Source: a virus. From it: a DNA stretch of 20,673 bases. Positions within the stretch are counted from its first letter, which is position 1; every line of letters starts with the position of its first letter. Of this stretch, positions 1 through 8,401 are shown one piece after another. A program made the translations under genes and the position numbers. Under the pieces are notes generated by a model. That model was not told the DNA's origin and ran no database searches. It worked only from the letters and a program-made list of their open reading frames with translations. Location of the stretch: the IMG/VR virus record IMGVR_UViG_3300012203_000009, positions 1-20,673 of that record. One strand, given 5' to 3'.

Positions 1-166
1 AAAGACGGTGCTCGCGAATGAACGCTTCGGCGGTCTCGCGAACGGCGCGGAAGAAGGCAGGACGGTGTGGAGTTCCCGCGAGGGAACGACTCCGGTCGCA
101 TCGGCAAAGCTGAGTTTCACCATCAGGTACCGGACGAGCAGGCTCGATCCGACTTCAAAGTCTTAG
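1..166 (+). CDS. Tail terminator/tail completion-type protein, 3' end only
   Basis: An open frame enters from the left edge (codons from base 2) and ends at TAG 164-166, giving about 54 C-terminal residues. The end reads ...AKLSFTIRYRTSRLDPTSKS. A closing beta-strand of the form xFxIRYRT..DP is common at the C-terminus of phage neck and tail-terminator proteins. The position directly before the major tail gene is where a tail terminator or head-tail joining gene sits in siphoviruses. The start and most of the protein lie outside the window, so the family is inferred from the last strand and synteny only. The following gene's ribosome binding site (AGGAGG, 165-170) overlaps this stop codon, which points to one operon. 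Confidence 0.6.
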   Translation, partial: KTVLANERFGGLANGAEEGRTVWSSREGTTPVASAKLSFTIRYRTSRLDPTSKS

Positions 167-175
167 GAGGACACA

Positions 176-973
176 ATGCCAGGAATTAAATATCCCGTCC
201 CGCATGTCCCCATGCTCGGAAAGGGTTCGATCCTGTTCGACATTTTCGACGCGGCCGGACTCGGCACGGGCCTGCGGCACCTCGGGAACTGCACCAAATT
301 TGAGCTCGATATGAAAGACGACATCAAGGAGCTCTACCAGTCGCTGAACAAAAACGTGACGCTCATCGCAACCGCGGTGTCAAAGCGCCAGCCGAAGGTC
401 AGCATCACCGGCACGGACTTTTCTTCCGACCACGTCGCCATCGCTTCGATGTCCACGGGGAAGACGACGCTCTCGACGGTTGTCGCCACGTTCACCGCTG
501 AAGTGCTCGTGAGCGTCGCGCAAGCGGCGGTAGCGAAGGGTCGCTACTTCCGCGTTCTCAATCCGAATTTCGATCCCACTGGCACGCCTCCGGTGCTGAC
601 GCAGAACTCCGTCGCGCTCGTGGCGGGGACGGATTACGTGCTCGCCGATCCAGTCGCTGGACTGATTTACTTCCCGGTGGGCTCCACCATCGTGTCCGGC
701 TTCGCGATCACGATCACCTACCACACCCTGGTGGGCAGCTTCGATCAGGTCGCCGGCGCGACGGTTCCGCACCAGCAGGGACATCTGGTGTTTGTGCCGG
801 ACCCGGTCGACGGCCAGAAGATCGGCTGCGATATCTGGCGCCTGAACCTGAACCCGAACGGTCAGATCGGTCTCATCGCCGACGATTATGGGAACTGGTC
901 GCTCGACGGACAGATCCTCGACGACACGGCGAATCATCCGTCGGCTCCTTTCTATCAGTACACATTCTTCTAG
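176..973 (+). CDS. Major tail (tube) protein
   Basis: 265 aa; ATG preceded by AGGAGG (165-170) at ideal spacing. It probably polymerises into the tail tube. The N-terminal part (residues about 1-85) starts with a Gly-rich segment and a KFELDMKDDIKELYQS stretch typical of tail tube proteins of this lineage. The middle contains the pattern SVALVAGTDYVLADPVAGLIYF, in which a 'V.GTDY.LD...G.I.F' motif recurs in Gram-negative siphovirus major tail proteins. The C-terminus holds a compact beta-domain (DIWRLNLNPNGQIGLIADDYGNW) like the end of such tube subunits. It lies between the terminator-type gene and the tail chaperone/tape measure pair, the expected place. Family recognition is from motif style and gene order, not from a database search. 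Confidence 0.8.
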   Translation: MPGIKYPVPHVPMLGKGSILFDIFDAAGLGTGLRHLGNCTKFELDMKDDIKELYQSLNKNVTLIATAVSKRQPKVSITGTDFSSDHVAIASMSTGKTTLSTVVATFTAEVLVSVAQAAVAKGRYFRVLNPNFDPTGTPPVLTQNSVALVAGTDYVLADPVAGLIYFPVGSTIVSGFAITITYHTLVGSFDQVAGATVPHQQGHLVFVPDPVDGQKIGCDIWRLNLNPNGQIGLIADDYGNWSLDGQILDDTANHPSAPFYQYTFF

Positions 974-1016
974 AGACTTGGCTCGTGGGAGGGCAGGGTC
1001 TCTGGAAGATAGGGGC

Positions 1017-1043
1017 GGGGAGTCACGGTTAGGGTGATTCCCC
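1017..1043 (+). terminator. Intergenic hairpin after the major tail gene
   Basis: GGGGAGTCA (1017-1025) and TGATTCCCC (1035-1043) form a 9-bp stem with one G-T wobble around a 9-nt loop. It lies in the 112-bp gap between the major tail gene and the tail chaperone. There is no T-run after the stem, so it is not a classical intrinsic terminator. It may attenuate read-through or stabilise the 3' end of the abundant major-tail mRNA. That role is inferred. Confidence 0.4.
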
Positions 1044-1085
1044 GTTCCGCAGTCAGCGGGCGGCGATCCCGTCCCGGAGGAACGA

Positions 1086-1550
1086 ATGTTCGAAACGATC
1101 ACGCTCGACGGCAGAAAATTCCACGGCATCACGCAAGCTCTCACCGCAAACCAGGACGACTACATCCTCGCGCATCTCCGGCTCGCCGGCGCCATCGAGG
1201 TCCTTCACGATCTCGACGGCATCGAGCGCACGAAGGAGAAACGCGCCGAGGACTTGCTCACTCGGATTCTGCTCTCCGGGAGAACGCACCACATTCTCTC
1301 CGGGTGTCTGACCGAGGACGGGAAGGTCTGGAGCCGCCTGGAAGCTGACGCGAATGCAACTCGGTTCGCCGCGCTCACCGAAACCGCTGAAAAGCTCGCG
1401 ATGCGGAAGTCCATCGTGGAGTTCGTCATCGGTTTTTTTACGTTAGGGGAACCATCATCGGAGACTTCCCGGAAATCTTCGAGCCGGAGCGGAAAGGTCC
1501 CCCCTACAAAGAGCGCGGCTCCGTCGACCTCGGGGACTTCGCGTCGCTGA
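1086..1550 (+). CDS. Tail assembly chaperone, short (zero-frame) product
   Basis: 154 aa; ATG with GGAGG at 1076-1080. It occupies the lambda gpG position between major tail protein and tape measure, where a chaperone coats the tape measure during tail assembly. Residues 1-118 look like a real protein (helical, acidic/basic mix, starting MFETITLDGRKF). After the T-run at 1433-1439 the composition turns into a Ser/Pro/Arg-rich tail (SSETSRKSSSRSGK...), as expected when the ribosome stays in the zero frame through sequence evolved to be read in the -1 frame. The unshifted form ends at TGA 1548-1550. It is known that siphoviruses commonly make both unshifted and shifted chaperone forms. The assignment rests on position and the frameshift architecture. 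Confidence 0.75.
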   Translation: MFETITLDGRKFHGITQALTANQDDYILAHLRLAGAIEVLHDLDGIERTKEKRAEDLLTRILLSGRTHHILSGCLTEDGKVWSRLEADANATRFAALTETAEKLAMRKSIVEFVIGFFTLGEPSSETSRKSSSRSGKVPPTKSAAPSTSGTSRR

Positions 1551-1756
1551 TTCGCGAGGTCGCCCATCACGACGCCGGCAGGATTCGCGAACTGGTGGAC
1601 TGGCCGCTGCGGGAATTGATGCTCGCGTACCTCGAGTGTCTGAAGATCGCAGCGTTGAGGACTTACGAAACTGAATTGCTGGTATGGAGCGCACTCGCTC
1701 CGCACCAGAGAAGGAAAACCGATCCGCCGAAGGTGCCGAGGGTTCTGAGGAGTTAA
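1086..1756 (+). CDS. Tail assembly chaperone, -1 frameshift fusion (gpGT-like)
   Basis: If the ribosome slips one base back at T_TTT_TTT (1433-1439), translation continues as ...VIGFF-YVRGTIIGDFPEIFEPE... and ends at TAA 1754-1756. The product is 223 aa (118 zero-frame plus 105 shifted). The shifted part has normal protein character: acidic segments, then helices such as FASLIREVAHHDAGRIRELV and LRELMLAYLECLKIAAL. It has no start codon or ribosome binding site of its own near the shift, so fusion is the natural reading. Its stop is 3 bases before the tape measure ATG. This matches lambda gpG/gpGT logic, in which the extended form binds tape measure and tail tube protein. Frameshifting is inferred from sequence. 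Confidence 0.75.
1433..1439 (+). promoter_or_regulatory. -1 ribosomal frameshift slippery heptamer T_TTT_TTT
   Basis: Seven T residues follow GG and precede A. In the zero frame they read ggT TTT TTT acg, a perfect X_XXY_YYZ heptamer with all X, Y and Z being T. The -1 frame is open from here to 1756, while the zero frame ends at 1550. Only weak short stems are visible downstream (for example CCGG/CCGG in 1474-1492), and no clear pseudoknot was found by eye. Confidence 0.8.
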
Positions 1757-1759
1757 GCG

Positions 1760-4486
1760 ATGGCCGATGCTCCCGAGATCAAAGTAAAACTGACCGCCGA
1801 GGACACCGGTGTCTCCGCAGCCATCAAGGAACTCACCAGCCAGCTCAAGACGCTGAAGAAGCAGCAGGACGAGACGGCATCCTCCGGTCTCTCGCTGAAG
1901 AACGCATTCGCGGGTATCGTCGCCGCGGCCGGCGCGCTCGAGTTCGGCAGGATCGGCAAAGAGGCATTCGACTCCGCGGTCAACATCGGGAAGATGGCCG
2001 ACAAGACCGGACTCACGACGCAGACTCTCAGTGTGTTCCATCACGTTGCCGAGGAAACCGGTATTGCGACGGAGGGAGTAGATAGGGCGCTCGGCAAAGC
2101 AGCGCGCACCATCACGCAGTTCGAGCAGGGGAGCGTAAAGGCCGCACAAGGTTTCAAACTTCTCGGCATCACCCAGAAGGATTTTCAGGGGCTGAAGCCG
2201 GACGAGAAAATCGCACTCGTGACCGAGAAGCTCGGCCACATGGAGAAGAGTTTCCAAAAAAACACCGCAGCGGCAGCGATCTTCGGGCAGAAGGTTGGCA
2301 CCGACATGATCGTGGTGGCAAATGCGGTAGCTGGAGAGGGTTTCGACCACATCACCGCATCGGTATCGAAGCTCGGTCTCCTTCTCGACCAGGAAACGAC
2401 CGACGCGTTCCGATCCGCGAAGGCGTCCATGCAGGAACTCGAGGACGTCGGCAAGGGCATGGCGACACAGTTCGAAGCCGGGCTGCTCCCCGCAATCTCC
2501 GACGTCGGCGAGGCGCTGGTCGATTCGCTCACGCAGGGCGGCGTCTCTTTTAAAGAGCTCGGCGGATACGCTGGCGAAGTAGTCCGCGGCATCGCTCTCA
2601 TCTTCCTGAGTCTCGGACAGACGATTGGAACGGTCATCACCAGTGTCGGAGACCTGTTCTCTTCCGAATTCGATCTCATTCGCAATGAAGGAGTGAAGAC
2701 GTTCGAAGCCATCGGGCAGGCGGCAGTCGGCGATTTTTCCGGCGCATTCGCTTCGCTCAAAACAGGACTCCGAGACGGCACCAACGCGGTCAAAGACGAA
2801 GTCGGCCGGCAGAAGGCGATCTACGGGTCACTCGTGGACACGCTCAAAGCGGATTACGCGAATCTGTTCCCGTCCGACGCAGAAGAGGCGAGGCGGAAGA
2901 AAGAACGGATCGGGCGGCTCCGGCCGGAGAAACAGATCGAGGCGCCGGAGGTCACCGCGGCCGCGGCACCGACCGATGCCGCGGCGAGAGCCGCGCTCGC
3001 GCTGCTCGAGAAACAACTCCAGGATGAACTCGCCATCCATCGCGCGTACGGAAAACAGACCGAGCAGATCGACAAGGAATTCCTCGACGCCGGCGAACTC
3101 TCGCTGCATGAGTATTTCGAACGCCGGCGTGCGGCGGTCCTGGCGGACAGCCAGGAGGAGATTGCCATCCTGCAGAAAGGGCTGGAGGCCGCTAAAGAAG
3201 CCGTGGCAAAGGCGGCGGCGGCAAAGGCGAAGGCTGACACTCCGAAGGACGCCGACAAGCAGGAAGCGCAGCGTCTGAACGCTCTGCAAAAAGTCGACGA
3301 ACTGGAAACGAAGATCACCGAGATTCGCGTCAACTCTGGCACGAAAATCCAGGCGCTGAATACGCAGCAGTTCAAGGAGCAGCACGACAACCAGGAGAAA
3401 GTCCTCGCGTTCAACAAATTGGTGGAGTCCAGCCAGGGGCATGCGCTCGAAGCGGCCAAGGCGGAAATCGCCATCGAAAAACAGAAGCTGCAGATCATCC
3501 TCGCGCAGTCCGGCCTGTCGCAAGCGGAGATCGACAAACGTCTCTCGCGTTACGACGAAGTGAGAATCGCCGAGGTCACCTTCACCGAGCAACAGAAGGA
3601 CGGCGCGGCGGCGCTGAAGCTGCTCGCAGATCAGCGCGCAGAAGTCGAGGCGAAGATCCAGACCGGGCAACTCTTCCAGGTGCAGGGCGAGGAACAAATC
3701 CGCCAGCTTGAGCAGGCGCGGCTCCCGGTGCTGCAGCAGATCTCCGCTGAAATGCTCGCCGCGGCGAACGCCTCGGGGGATGAGGCAAGAATCGCCTCGG
3801 CAGAGGACTTCGCAGCGAAGGTCGGTCAGATCTCTGTCCACGTGAACACCGTGGGCCAGCAAGTCGCGACGCTCAAGCAAGGACTCACCGGAGCGATCAG
3901 CGGAGGGTTTAACCAATTCTTCGGCTCCCTCTTGCAGGGAACACAGAGCGTCGGGCAGGCATTCCGGGGTCTCGCCTCGAGCGTTATCTCTTCTCTCGCG
4001 CAGGTGATCCAGCAACTCGTGATCACAGCGATCATGACGAAACTTCTAAAGGGCGCGCTCGGAGGATTTTCTGAGGGCGGTTCCGTCGGCGGCGGTGGTG
4101 GAGGAGGCGGCGGCGGATTCGCCGAGGGCGGTTTGATTCGCGGTCCTGGAGGTCCGAAGTCCGATTCCATCCCGGCGCGTGTTTCCCCAGGCGAGTACAT
4201 CGTGAAGGCCGACGCTGTCTCCGCGTTCGGAGTCGCCAATCTTGAGGCGATCAACCGCGGTCTCAAGGTTCCGTCGTTCGAGCGGCTCGCTCTTCCCAAG
4301 TTCGCCGAGGGCGGTCTAGTGGGCAACATCGGCGGCGCCAGCGAGTCGAATATCAATCTCGGGATCGGCCTGGACGAGGGTCTCATCCTGAAGCACCTCA
4401 GTTCGAAGGCGGCTTCGAACATCATCCTGCAGCACCTCACGAACAATCCGAAGGCGGCGCAGAAGGCGCTTTCGAGGAGCGACTAG
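1760..4486 (+). CDS. Tail tape measure protein
   Basis: 908 aa; ATG 3 bases after the frameshift product's stop. It sets tail length and is ejected with the DNA. The N-terminus (about 1-60) is a helical KLTAEDTGVSAAIKELTSQL segment followed by a coiled coil typical of lambda-type tape measures. Residues about 60-240 have the usual IGKMADKTGLTTQTLSVF and ATQFEAGLLPAISDVGEAL motifs. A hydrophobic stretch (about 265-300) could cross the membrane at infection. A long Ala/Glu/Lys coiled coil follows (about 360-600). The C-terminus has three FxEGG repeats (770-774, 787-791, 848-852), a Gly run and a SDSIPARVSPGEYIV motif seen in many tape measures. At about 1.5 angstrom per residue, a tail of roughly 135 nm is expected. 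Confidence 0.93.
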   Translation: MADAPEIKVKLTAEDTGVSAAIKELTSQLKTLKKQQDETASSGLSLKNAFAGIVAAAGALEFGRIGKEAFDSAVNIGKMADKTGLTTQTLSVFHHVAEETGIATEGVDRALGKAARTITQFEQGSVKAAQGFKLLGITQKDFQGLKPDEKIALVTEKLGHMEKSFQKNTAAAAIFGQKVGTDMIVVANAVAGEGFDHITASVSKLGLLLDQETTDAFRSAKASMQELEDVGKGMATQFEAGLLPAISDVGEALVDSLTQGGVSFKELGGYAGEVVRGIALIFLSLGQTIGTVITSVGDLFSSEFDLIRNEGVKTFEAIGQAAVGDFSGAFASLKTGLRDGTNAVKDEVGRQKAIYGSLVDTLKADYANLFPSDAEEARRKKERIGRLRPEKQIEAPEVTAAAAPTDAAARAALALLEKQLQDELAIHRAYGKQTEQIDKEFLDAGELSLHEYFERRRAAVLADSQEEIAILQKGLEAAKEAVAKAAAAKAKADTPKDADKQEAQRLNALQKVDELETKITEIRVNSGTKIQALNTQQFKEQHDNQEKVLAFNKLVESSQGHALEAAKAEIAIEKQKLQIILAQSGLSQAEIDKRLSRYDEVRIAEVTFTEQQKDGAAALKLLADQRAEVEAKIQTGQLFQVQGEEQIRQLEQARLPVLQQISAEMLAAANASGDEARIASAEDFAAKVGQISVHVNTVGQQVATLKQGLTGAISGGFNQFFGSLLQGTQSVGQAFRGLASSVISSLAQVIQQLVITAIMTKLLKGALGGFSEGGSVGGGGGGGGGGFAEGGLIRGPGGPKSDSIPARVSPGEYIVKADAVSAFGVANLEAINRGLKVPSFERLALPKFAEGGLVGNIGGASESNINLGIGLDEGLILKHLSSKAASNIILQHLTNNPKAAQKALSRSD
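4067..4315 (+). repeat. Three FxEGG-coding repeats plus poly-glycine tract in the tape measure gene
   Basis: The pentapeptides FSEGG (4067-4081), FAEGG (4118-4132) and FAEGG (4301-4315) share an almost identical GAGGGCGGT core. Between the first two lies a GGN-rich tract (about 4079-4117) encoding about ten consecutive glycines. This is a flexible linker region of the C-terminal tape measure domain. Confidence 0.6.
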
Positions 4487-5665
4487 ATGAGCGTCAAAAT
4501 TGGAACGGCGACCGACTACGCCGATCTTCTGAACGTCCTCGACACCTTTTTGACCGCCACGGGGATGGCGCTCACACCGTCCTTCACCGGAACTGGGAAC
4601 GGAACCATCGACGCGCGCGGCGGCTCCGCAGGAGTGGCCGAGATCATCACGGTGACGTTCACCAGCGCGACAGCGTTCGGCGTGGTGGGGTCAATCTCCG
4701 GGTCCCTTGGAACGGGCGTGGTAGGCACGCCATTCACTTCTACGAAGGCAAATCTGACCATCACGGCCGGCGGGACAGCTTTCGTGTCCGGGGACATCTT
4801 CACGTTCGCCGTCTGTCCCCCTTGGGCCTCTAAGCGCCGCGTCAGCGGCTCGGAAATGATCTGGCAGGCTCCCGGCAACGGCGGTCTCGAGCAGATCATC
4901 GTAGGCGCGCAGGTGTTCTCGGACGTGGGCGCCGACTACTACAACTGGCGGCTCGGCGGCTTCACCGCTTTCAACTCGGGAGCGGTGTTCAATCAGCAGC
5001 CAGGGTACGTCGGCGGGGCTTCCCAGGCTCACGCCTCTCCGGTTCTCACGCTCTGGAACTCGACGATCCCCTACTGGATTATCGCCAACGGCCGGCGGGT
5101 CATCATCATCGCGAAGGTCTCGACGGTCTACGTCACCGCCTATCTGGGGTTCATGACCACGTACATGGCTCCCGGCTCTTTTCCCTACCCACTCATCGTG
5201 GGGGGGAGTCTCGATTTCCAGTTCGAACCGGCGACCAACAGTTCCTCGTGGCGCTGGAGCTACACCGGAAACGAGATGAGGAACTTCCCGATTCCTTTTG
5301 CTTCGGCGATGTCGGCGGATTACCAGAGCTCGCTGAACCTCAGACTTCCATCGGGCATCTGGCGCGGCTTCGACATTGCCTCCAGCGAGTCGCTTCTCGG
5401 GCAGCTCTGGCCTTACGCGTACATGGACCAGTCCTCCGGCATTCCGGACTGGCGCCCGAACCTGGACGGCGGTTACCCGCTGCTCCCCATCGTTCTCACT
5501 GATACGACGCCCAACACGTACGGGGAACTCGAAGGCGTCTATGCGACGACGGGATTTTCGCAATCGTCGGAGAACACCGTCACCATCGGAGGAATTAAGC
5601 ACCTGGTGGTTCAGAACGTTTTTCGCAACACGAAAGCGGACTTCTTTGCCGTGCGGCTGAGTTAG
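4487..5665 (+). CDS. Distal tail/virion structural protein with inserted beta-module
   Basis: 392 aa; ATG directly abuts the tape measure stop. I do not recognise a named family. It is rich in beta-strand, Gly, Ser and aromatic residues, as virion proteins are. Residues 1-26 (SVKIGTATDYADLLNVLDTF) resemble the start of the next gene's product. Residues about 36-108 form a module (GNGTIDARGGS...VSGDIFTFAV) also found inside the 968-aa tail tip protein. The C-terminus ends GGIKHLVVQNVFRNTKADFF, a surface-protein-like closure. It lies between tape measure and hub genes, so a distal tail or tail-tip role is likely. A side-fibre or decoration role is an alternative. Confidence 0.65.
   Translation: MSVKIGTATDYADLLNVLDTFLTATGMALTPSFTGTGNGTIDARGGSAGVAEIITVTFTSATAFGVVGSISGSLGTGVVGTPFTSTKANLTITAGGTAFVSGDIFTFAVCPPWASKRRVSGSEMIWQAPGNGGLEQIIVGAQVFSDVGADYYNWRLGGFTAFNSGAVFNQQPGYVGGASQAHASPVLTLWNSTIPYWIIANGRRVIIIAKVSTVYVTAYLGFMTTYMAPGSFPYPLIVGGSLDFQFEPATNSSSWRWSYTGNEMRNFPIPFASAMSADYQSSLNLRLPSGIWRGFDIASSESLLGQLWPYAYMDQSSGIPDWRPNLDGGYPLLPIVLTDTTPNTYGELEGVYATTGFSQSSENTVTIGGIKHLVVQNVFRNTKADFFAVRLS
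4592..4810 (+). other. Shared beta-rich module, copy 1
   Basis: Codes for residues about 36-108 of the 392-aa structural protein. Pattern: GNGxIxAxxG, then xxITVTF, VVGSISG, VxGxxFxSxxxNxTIxxG, and xVxGDxFTF. The same pattern recurs in order at 9788-10066 in a different tail protein. Protein-level similarity is visible by eye; the DNA has diverged. Confidence 0.55.
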
Positions 5666-5674
5666 GGGAGAAGC

Positions 5675-6676
5675 ATGTCCTACCAAACAGGAACCGCGAG
5701 TTCATCGACCGACCTACTCCAGAAGCTCGTGACCTGGCTCGTGGGCATCGGTTGGACGCAGGATCGGAGCGCGATCGAAGGGTCCGGCTGGACCGCATCC
5801 CTTCACAAGAGTTCGAACTACGTCCATCTCCGCGCGGCCGAGAATGAAAGCGCCGCGCCCTGGCACACGAACTTCGGGTCGGCGCACTACGGCGTTCACA
5901 TGTACCTCGGCACGGGTTTCAGTTCCGGCCAGCCGTTCAACAATCAAACGACCGGGGCTCCCATCGGAAGTACGACATTCCCCATCGGCGTGGGGATGCA
6001 GCTCTCCGCGGGTCCTTTCTCGAACTATTATTTTTTCTCGGACTCGGGCGGGGACAACATCGTGGTGGTGGTGGAGAAGACTCCCGGTCTCTACGTCCAC
6101 ATTGGATGGGGACTTTCGATTCAGAAGGCCGGGACGATCACCGGCGGTCCCTATTTCTTCGGGTCCTCTTCAGGCTTCTACACCAGTTACACGTCGGCCG
6201 GCGCGGGCATTCCCGGCTACACCAGCACCTCAGATTGTCCGATGGTCAATGGCGACCAGGTGGGCGGCGGCTCCGGGTTCGTTCGCGCGGACGTCGATTC
6301 GTGGACTGGCAAGTGGGTTGGCATCTGGAACTCGACGAGCGGCGCCGATCAAGGTTTCACCGGCAAGCAGGGCGTGAGTTCGGTTCGCGGGCAGAGCCAA
6401 GCCATGAAGCCAAATTTCCCGGTCTACTGTTATTCGGCACAAACGTATCAGTTTCAACAAGTCCAGACGAGCCAGCAGGACGGCAGAGCTAATCTGCTCC
6501 CCATCATGCTGTGGGCACTTCGAGACAGCACCACCACAGGGTTCTCGCTGCTCGGGACTGTGCCGTTTGTTTTTGTGGCGAACGCCGTCGGCCACGGTTT
6601 TTCGAATGCCGATGAGTATCTGCTCGGCGCGACGACGTACAAACTGTTCCCGAATTTCGCGGTCGTGAAGCAATAG
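5675..6676 (+). CDS. Distal tail/virion structural protein, relative of the preceding gene
   Basis: 333 aa; ATG with GGGGAGA just upstream, 9 bases after the preceding stop. It starts SYQTGTASSSTDLLQKLVTWL, which aligns with the first 25 residues of the preceding product (both have xxGTAxxxxDLLxxLxxxL). The protein is rich in Gly, Ser, Tyr and Trp with many alternating strands. It ends with ATTYKLFPNFAVVKQ, comparable in placement to the neighbour's closing strand. It lacks the GDxFTF module of the neighbour. No signal peptide or membrane helix is evident. The tandem pair probably arose by duplication and may build adjacent rings or appendages at the tail tip. Function is unassigned beyond virion structure. 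Confidence 0.6.
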   Translation: MSYQTGTASSSTDLLQKLVTWLVGIGWTQDRSAIEGSGWTASLHKSSNYVHLRAAENESAAPWHTNFGSAHYGVHMYLGTGFSSGQPFNNQTTGAPIGSTTFPIGVGMQLSAGPFSNYYFFSDSGGDNIVVVVEKTPGLYVHIGWGLSIQKAGTITGGPYFFGSSSGFYTSYTSAGAGIPGYTSTSDCPMVNGDQVGGGSGFVRADVDSWTGKWVGIWNSTSGADQGFTGKQGVSSVRGQSQAMKPNFPVYCYSAQTYQFQQVQTSQQDGRANLLPIMLWALRDSTTTGFSLLGTVPFVFVANAVGHGFSNADEYLLGATTYKLFPNFAVVKQ

Positions 6677-6685
6677 AGAGGAGCG

Positions 6686-8401
6686 ATGGCTGATTTTGCA
6701 GGAGAGATTTTTTCTTTTCCCGGCGGACTGGACCCGACGAACCGTTCGACCAGCGTAACCGCTGGTGTGTTCGCAGCCACGATCCTTCTGGGTCTCGGGA
6801 GTTTCCCGCTGGCCGCAGACCGCGGCGTGCCAGAGCCGGCCGTCTCCATCTCCCATCAGAATCTTTCCGGGGAGCGCGTTGAAATGTTCGGGGGCCAGCT
6901 CTTCGAGAAGGTCATCGTCATTCCCCGCGTGAAGGCGCTCGGCTTCATTCTGACGGCGACGCAGTTCGCAGTCGAGGTGTGGAACACCTTCAGGGACGCG
7001 GATCAGACGCTCGGCGCCATCAACATCACAGGGACTGGAGGACTCACTCTTACCGACCCATATGGCGAGCCGCTCATCTTCGCCGCACTCGACTCGTTTA
7101 TTTATCAGGCAACCGTCCCAACGTCCGGCGCCGCGCAGATCGACCAGACCGTCGCGTTTGTTTTTGACAGTGGCATCCTCGGCGCGAACCTGCACGTCAC
7201 CGGCTCCCGCATCACGCTTTTTTCCATCGCCCCGGATTGGAACGAAGGGATGGAGGAATCGCTCGAGTACCTCACGGACGTGCTGCGCGCGTATTCCGAC
7301 AACGAGCAGCGGCGCGCCTTGCGCCAGCTCCCACGCCGTGCGATGCGCTACCGGGCGCTCACGCTGAATGCGCGGGACGCTGCAGGCATGGAGTCTCTCG
7401 TTTGGGGATGGCAGAACCAGCCGTACGGAGTTCCCTGGTGGCCGGACGCGCAGCCTCTGCTCTCTGATATCCCGGCTGGCTCGTTTGTGATTCCCGTCGA
7501 CACGGCAGACCGCCAGTTCGCCGCCGGCGGCTTGCTCACGATCTGGGTCGACGAGTACACGTTCGAAGCGCTCTCTATCGTGAGCGTGGCCGCTCATTCG
7601 GTCACGGTCTCTTCGCCTACGCAGTTCGCCTGGCTCGGGGGACCAGGGACTCGCGTCATGCCGGTCTTTCTCTGCAGGCTCCCGGCATCCGTCAGCGTCT
7701 CCAGGCATAGCAGCGAAATCGATCACATCGACGTGGACTTCATTGGCGAGGCGGGACAACCGGCTCCGGCGCCAGCGGTCTCACCGACGCAATTCAAAGG
7801 GTTCGACGTGCTCGAAATTCCACCGAACTGGGATAAGGCACCGCTAAAACGCAATTACAAGCGTTCGATGGTGACCATCGATCCGAAAGTCGGACCAATT
7901 CAGGTCATCGACAAAGGCGGGACGGCGCTCGTGGGCCAGGAATTCCCCTGGTGGCTCGACACCCACCAGAACGTCACCGCGTTCCGCGCCTTCATGCTCC
8001 GCCGGTTCGGGCAGTTCAATCCGTTTTGGATTCCGACGTGGGACCAGGACCTCGTGCTTTTCCAGGACGTGCTCTCGACCGACACGGGCATTCGTATCAA
8101 GTCGGAGTTTTACGAACGGTTTTTCTTCCCGACGCCGGCGCGCCGCTTCATCGCCTTCATTCCCATCGATGGCTCCGGGAACGTGTACGCCAAAATCACT
8201 GCCGCGCATGACAACGGCGACGGCACCGAGAACCTCTCGCTCGAGGCGCAGCCTGGGAGGAACTTCGGAAAGAGCACGACCATGATTTCGTTTCTCACAC
8301 TGGCGCGGCTCGCGTCCGACCGCGTCTCGATCAAGTGGGATAGCTCGGAGCATGCCGAGTCGATCCTCTCGCTCCAGGAACTCCCGAGGGAACTTCCATG
8401 A
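6686..8401 (+). CDS. Distal tail/minor tail protein
   Basis: 571 aa; ATG with GAGGAG upstream. It precedes the BR0599 hub gene and overlaps it by 4 bases (ATGA), the position of distal tail genes in the lambda/GTA lineage. The N-terminal part (about 1-60) has a hydrophobic, Ala-rich stretch without a clear lipobox. Residues about 180-350 contain helices (EGMEESLEYLTDVL, EQRRALRQLPRRAMRYRALT) followed by WGWQNQPYGVPWWPD. A similar segment near residues 425-460 reads DTHQNVTAFRAFMLRRFGQF then FWIPTWDQDL. These look like two related units: helix, 'R..GQ..PF/PWW.P'. This suggests an internally duplicated distal-tail fold. Family membership is not certain. Confidence 0.65.
   Translation: MADFAGEIFSFPGGLDPTNRSTSVTAGVFAATILLGLGSFPLAADRGVPEPAVSISHQNLSGERVEMFGGQLFEKVIVIPRVKALGFILTATQFAVEVWNTFRDADQTLGAINITGTGGLTLTDPYGEPLIFAALDSFIYQATVPTSGAAQIDQTVAFVFDSGILGANLHVTGSRITLFSIAPDWNEGMEESLEYLTDVLRAYSDNEQRRALRQLPRRAMRYRALTLNARDAAGMESLVWGWQNQPYGVPWWPDAQPLLSDIPAGSFVIPVDTADRQFAAGGLLTIWVDEYTFEALSIVSVAAHSVTVSSPTQFAWLGGPGTRVMPVFLCRLPASVSVSRHSSEIDHIDVDFIGEAGQPAPAPAVSPTQFKGFDVLEIPPNWDKAPLKRNYKRSMVTIDPKVGPIQVIDKGGTALVGQEFPWWLDTHQNVTAFRAFMLRRFGQFNPFWIPTWDQDLVLFQDVLSTDTGIRIKSEFYERFFFPTPARRFIAFIPIDGSGNVYAKITAAHDNGDGTENLSLEAQPGRNFGKSTTMISFLTLARLASDRVSIKWDSSEHAESILSLQELPRELP

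Noticed and set aside
1205-2350. Long minus-strand open frame (381 codons) opposite the chaperone and tape measure genes
   Set aside because: It is antisense to well-supported genes, has shadow composition and no start signal. Long antisense frames are expected in GC-rich coding DNA.
6230-7759. Minus-strand open frame of 509 codons
   Set aside because: Arg/Glu/His-rich shadow of two tail genes, with no recognisable domain or ribosome binding site.
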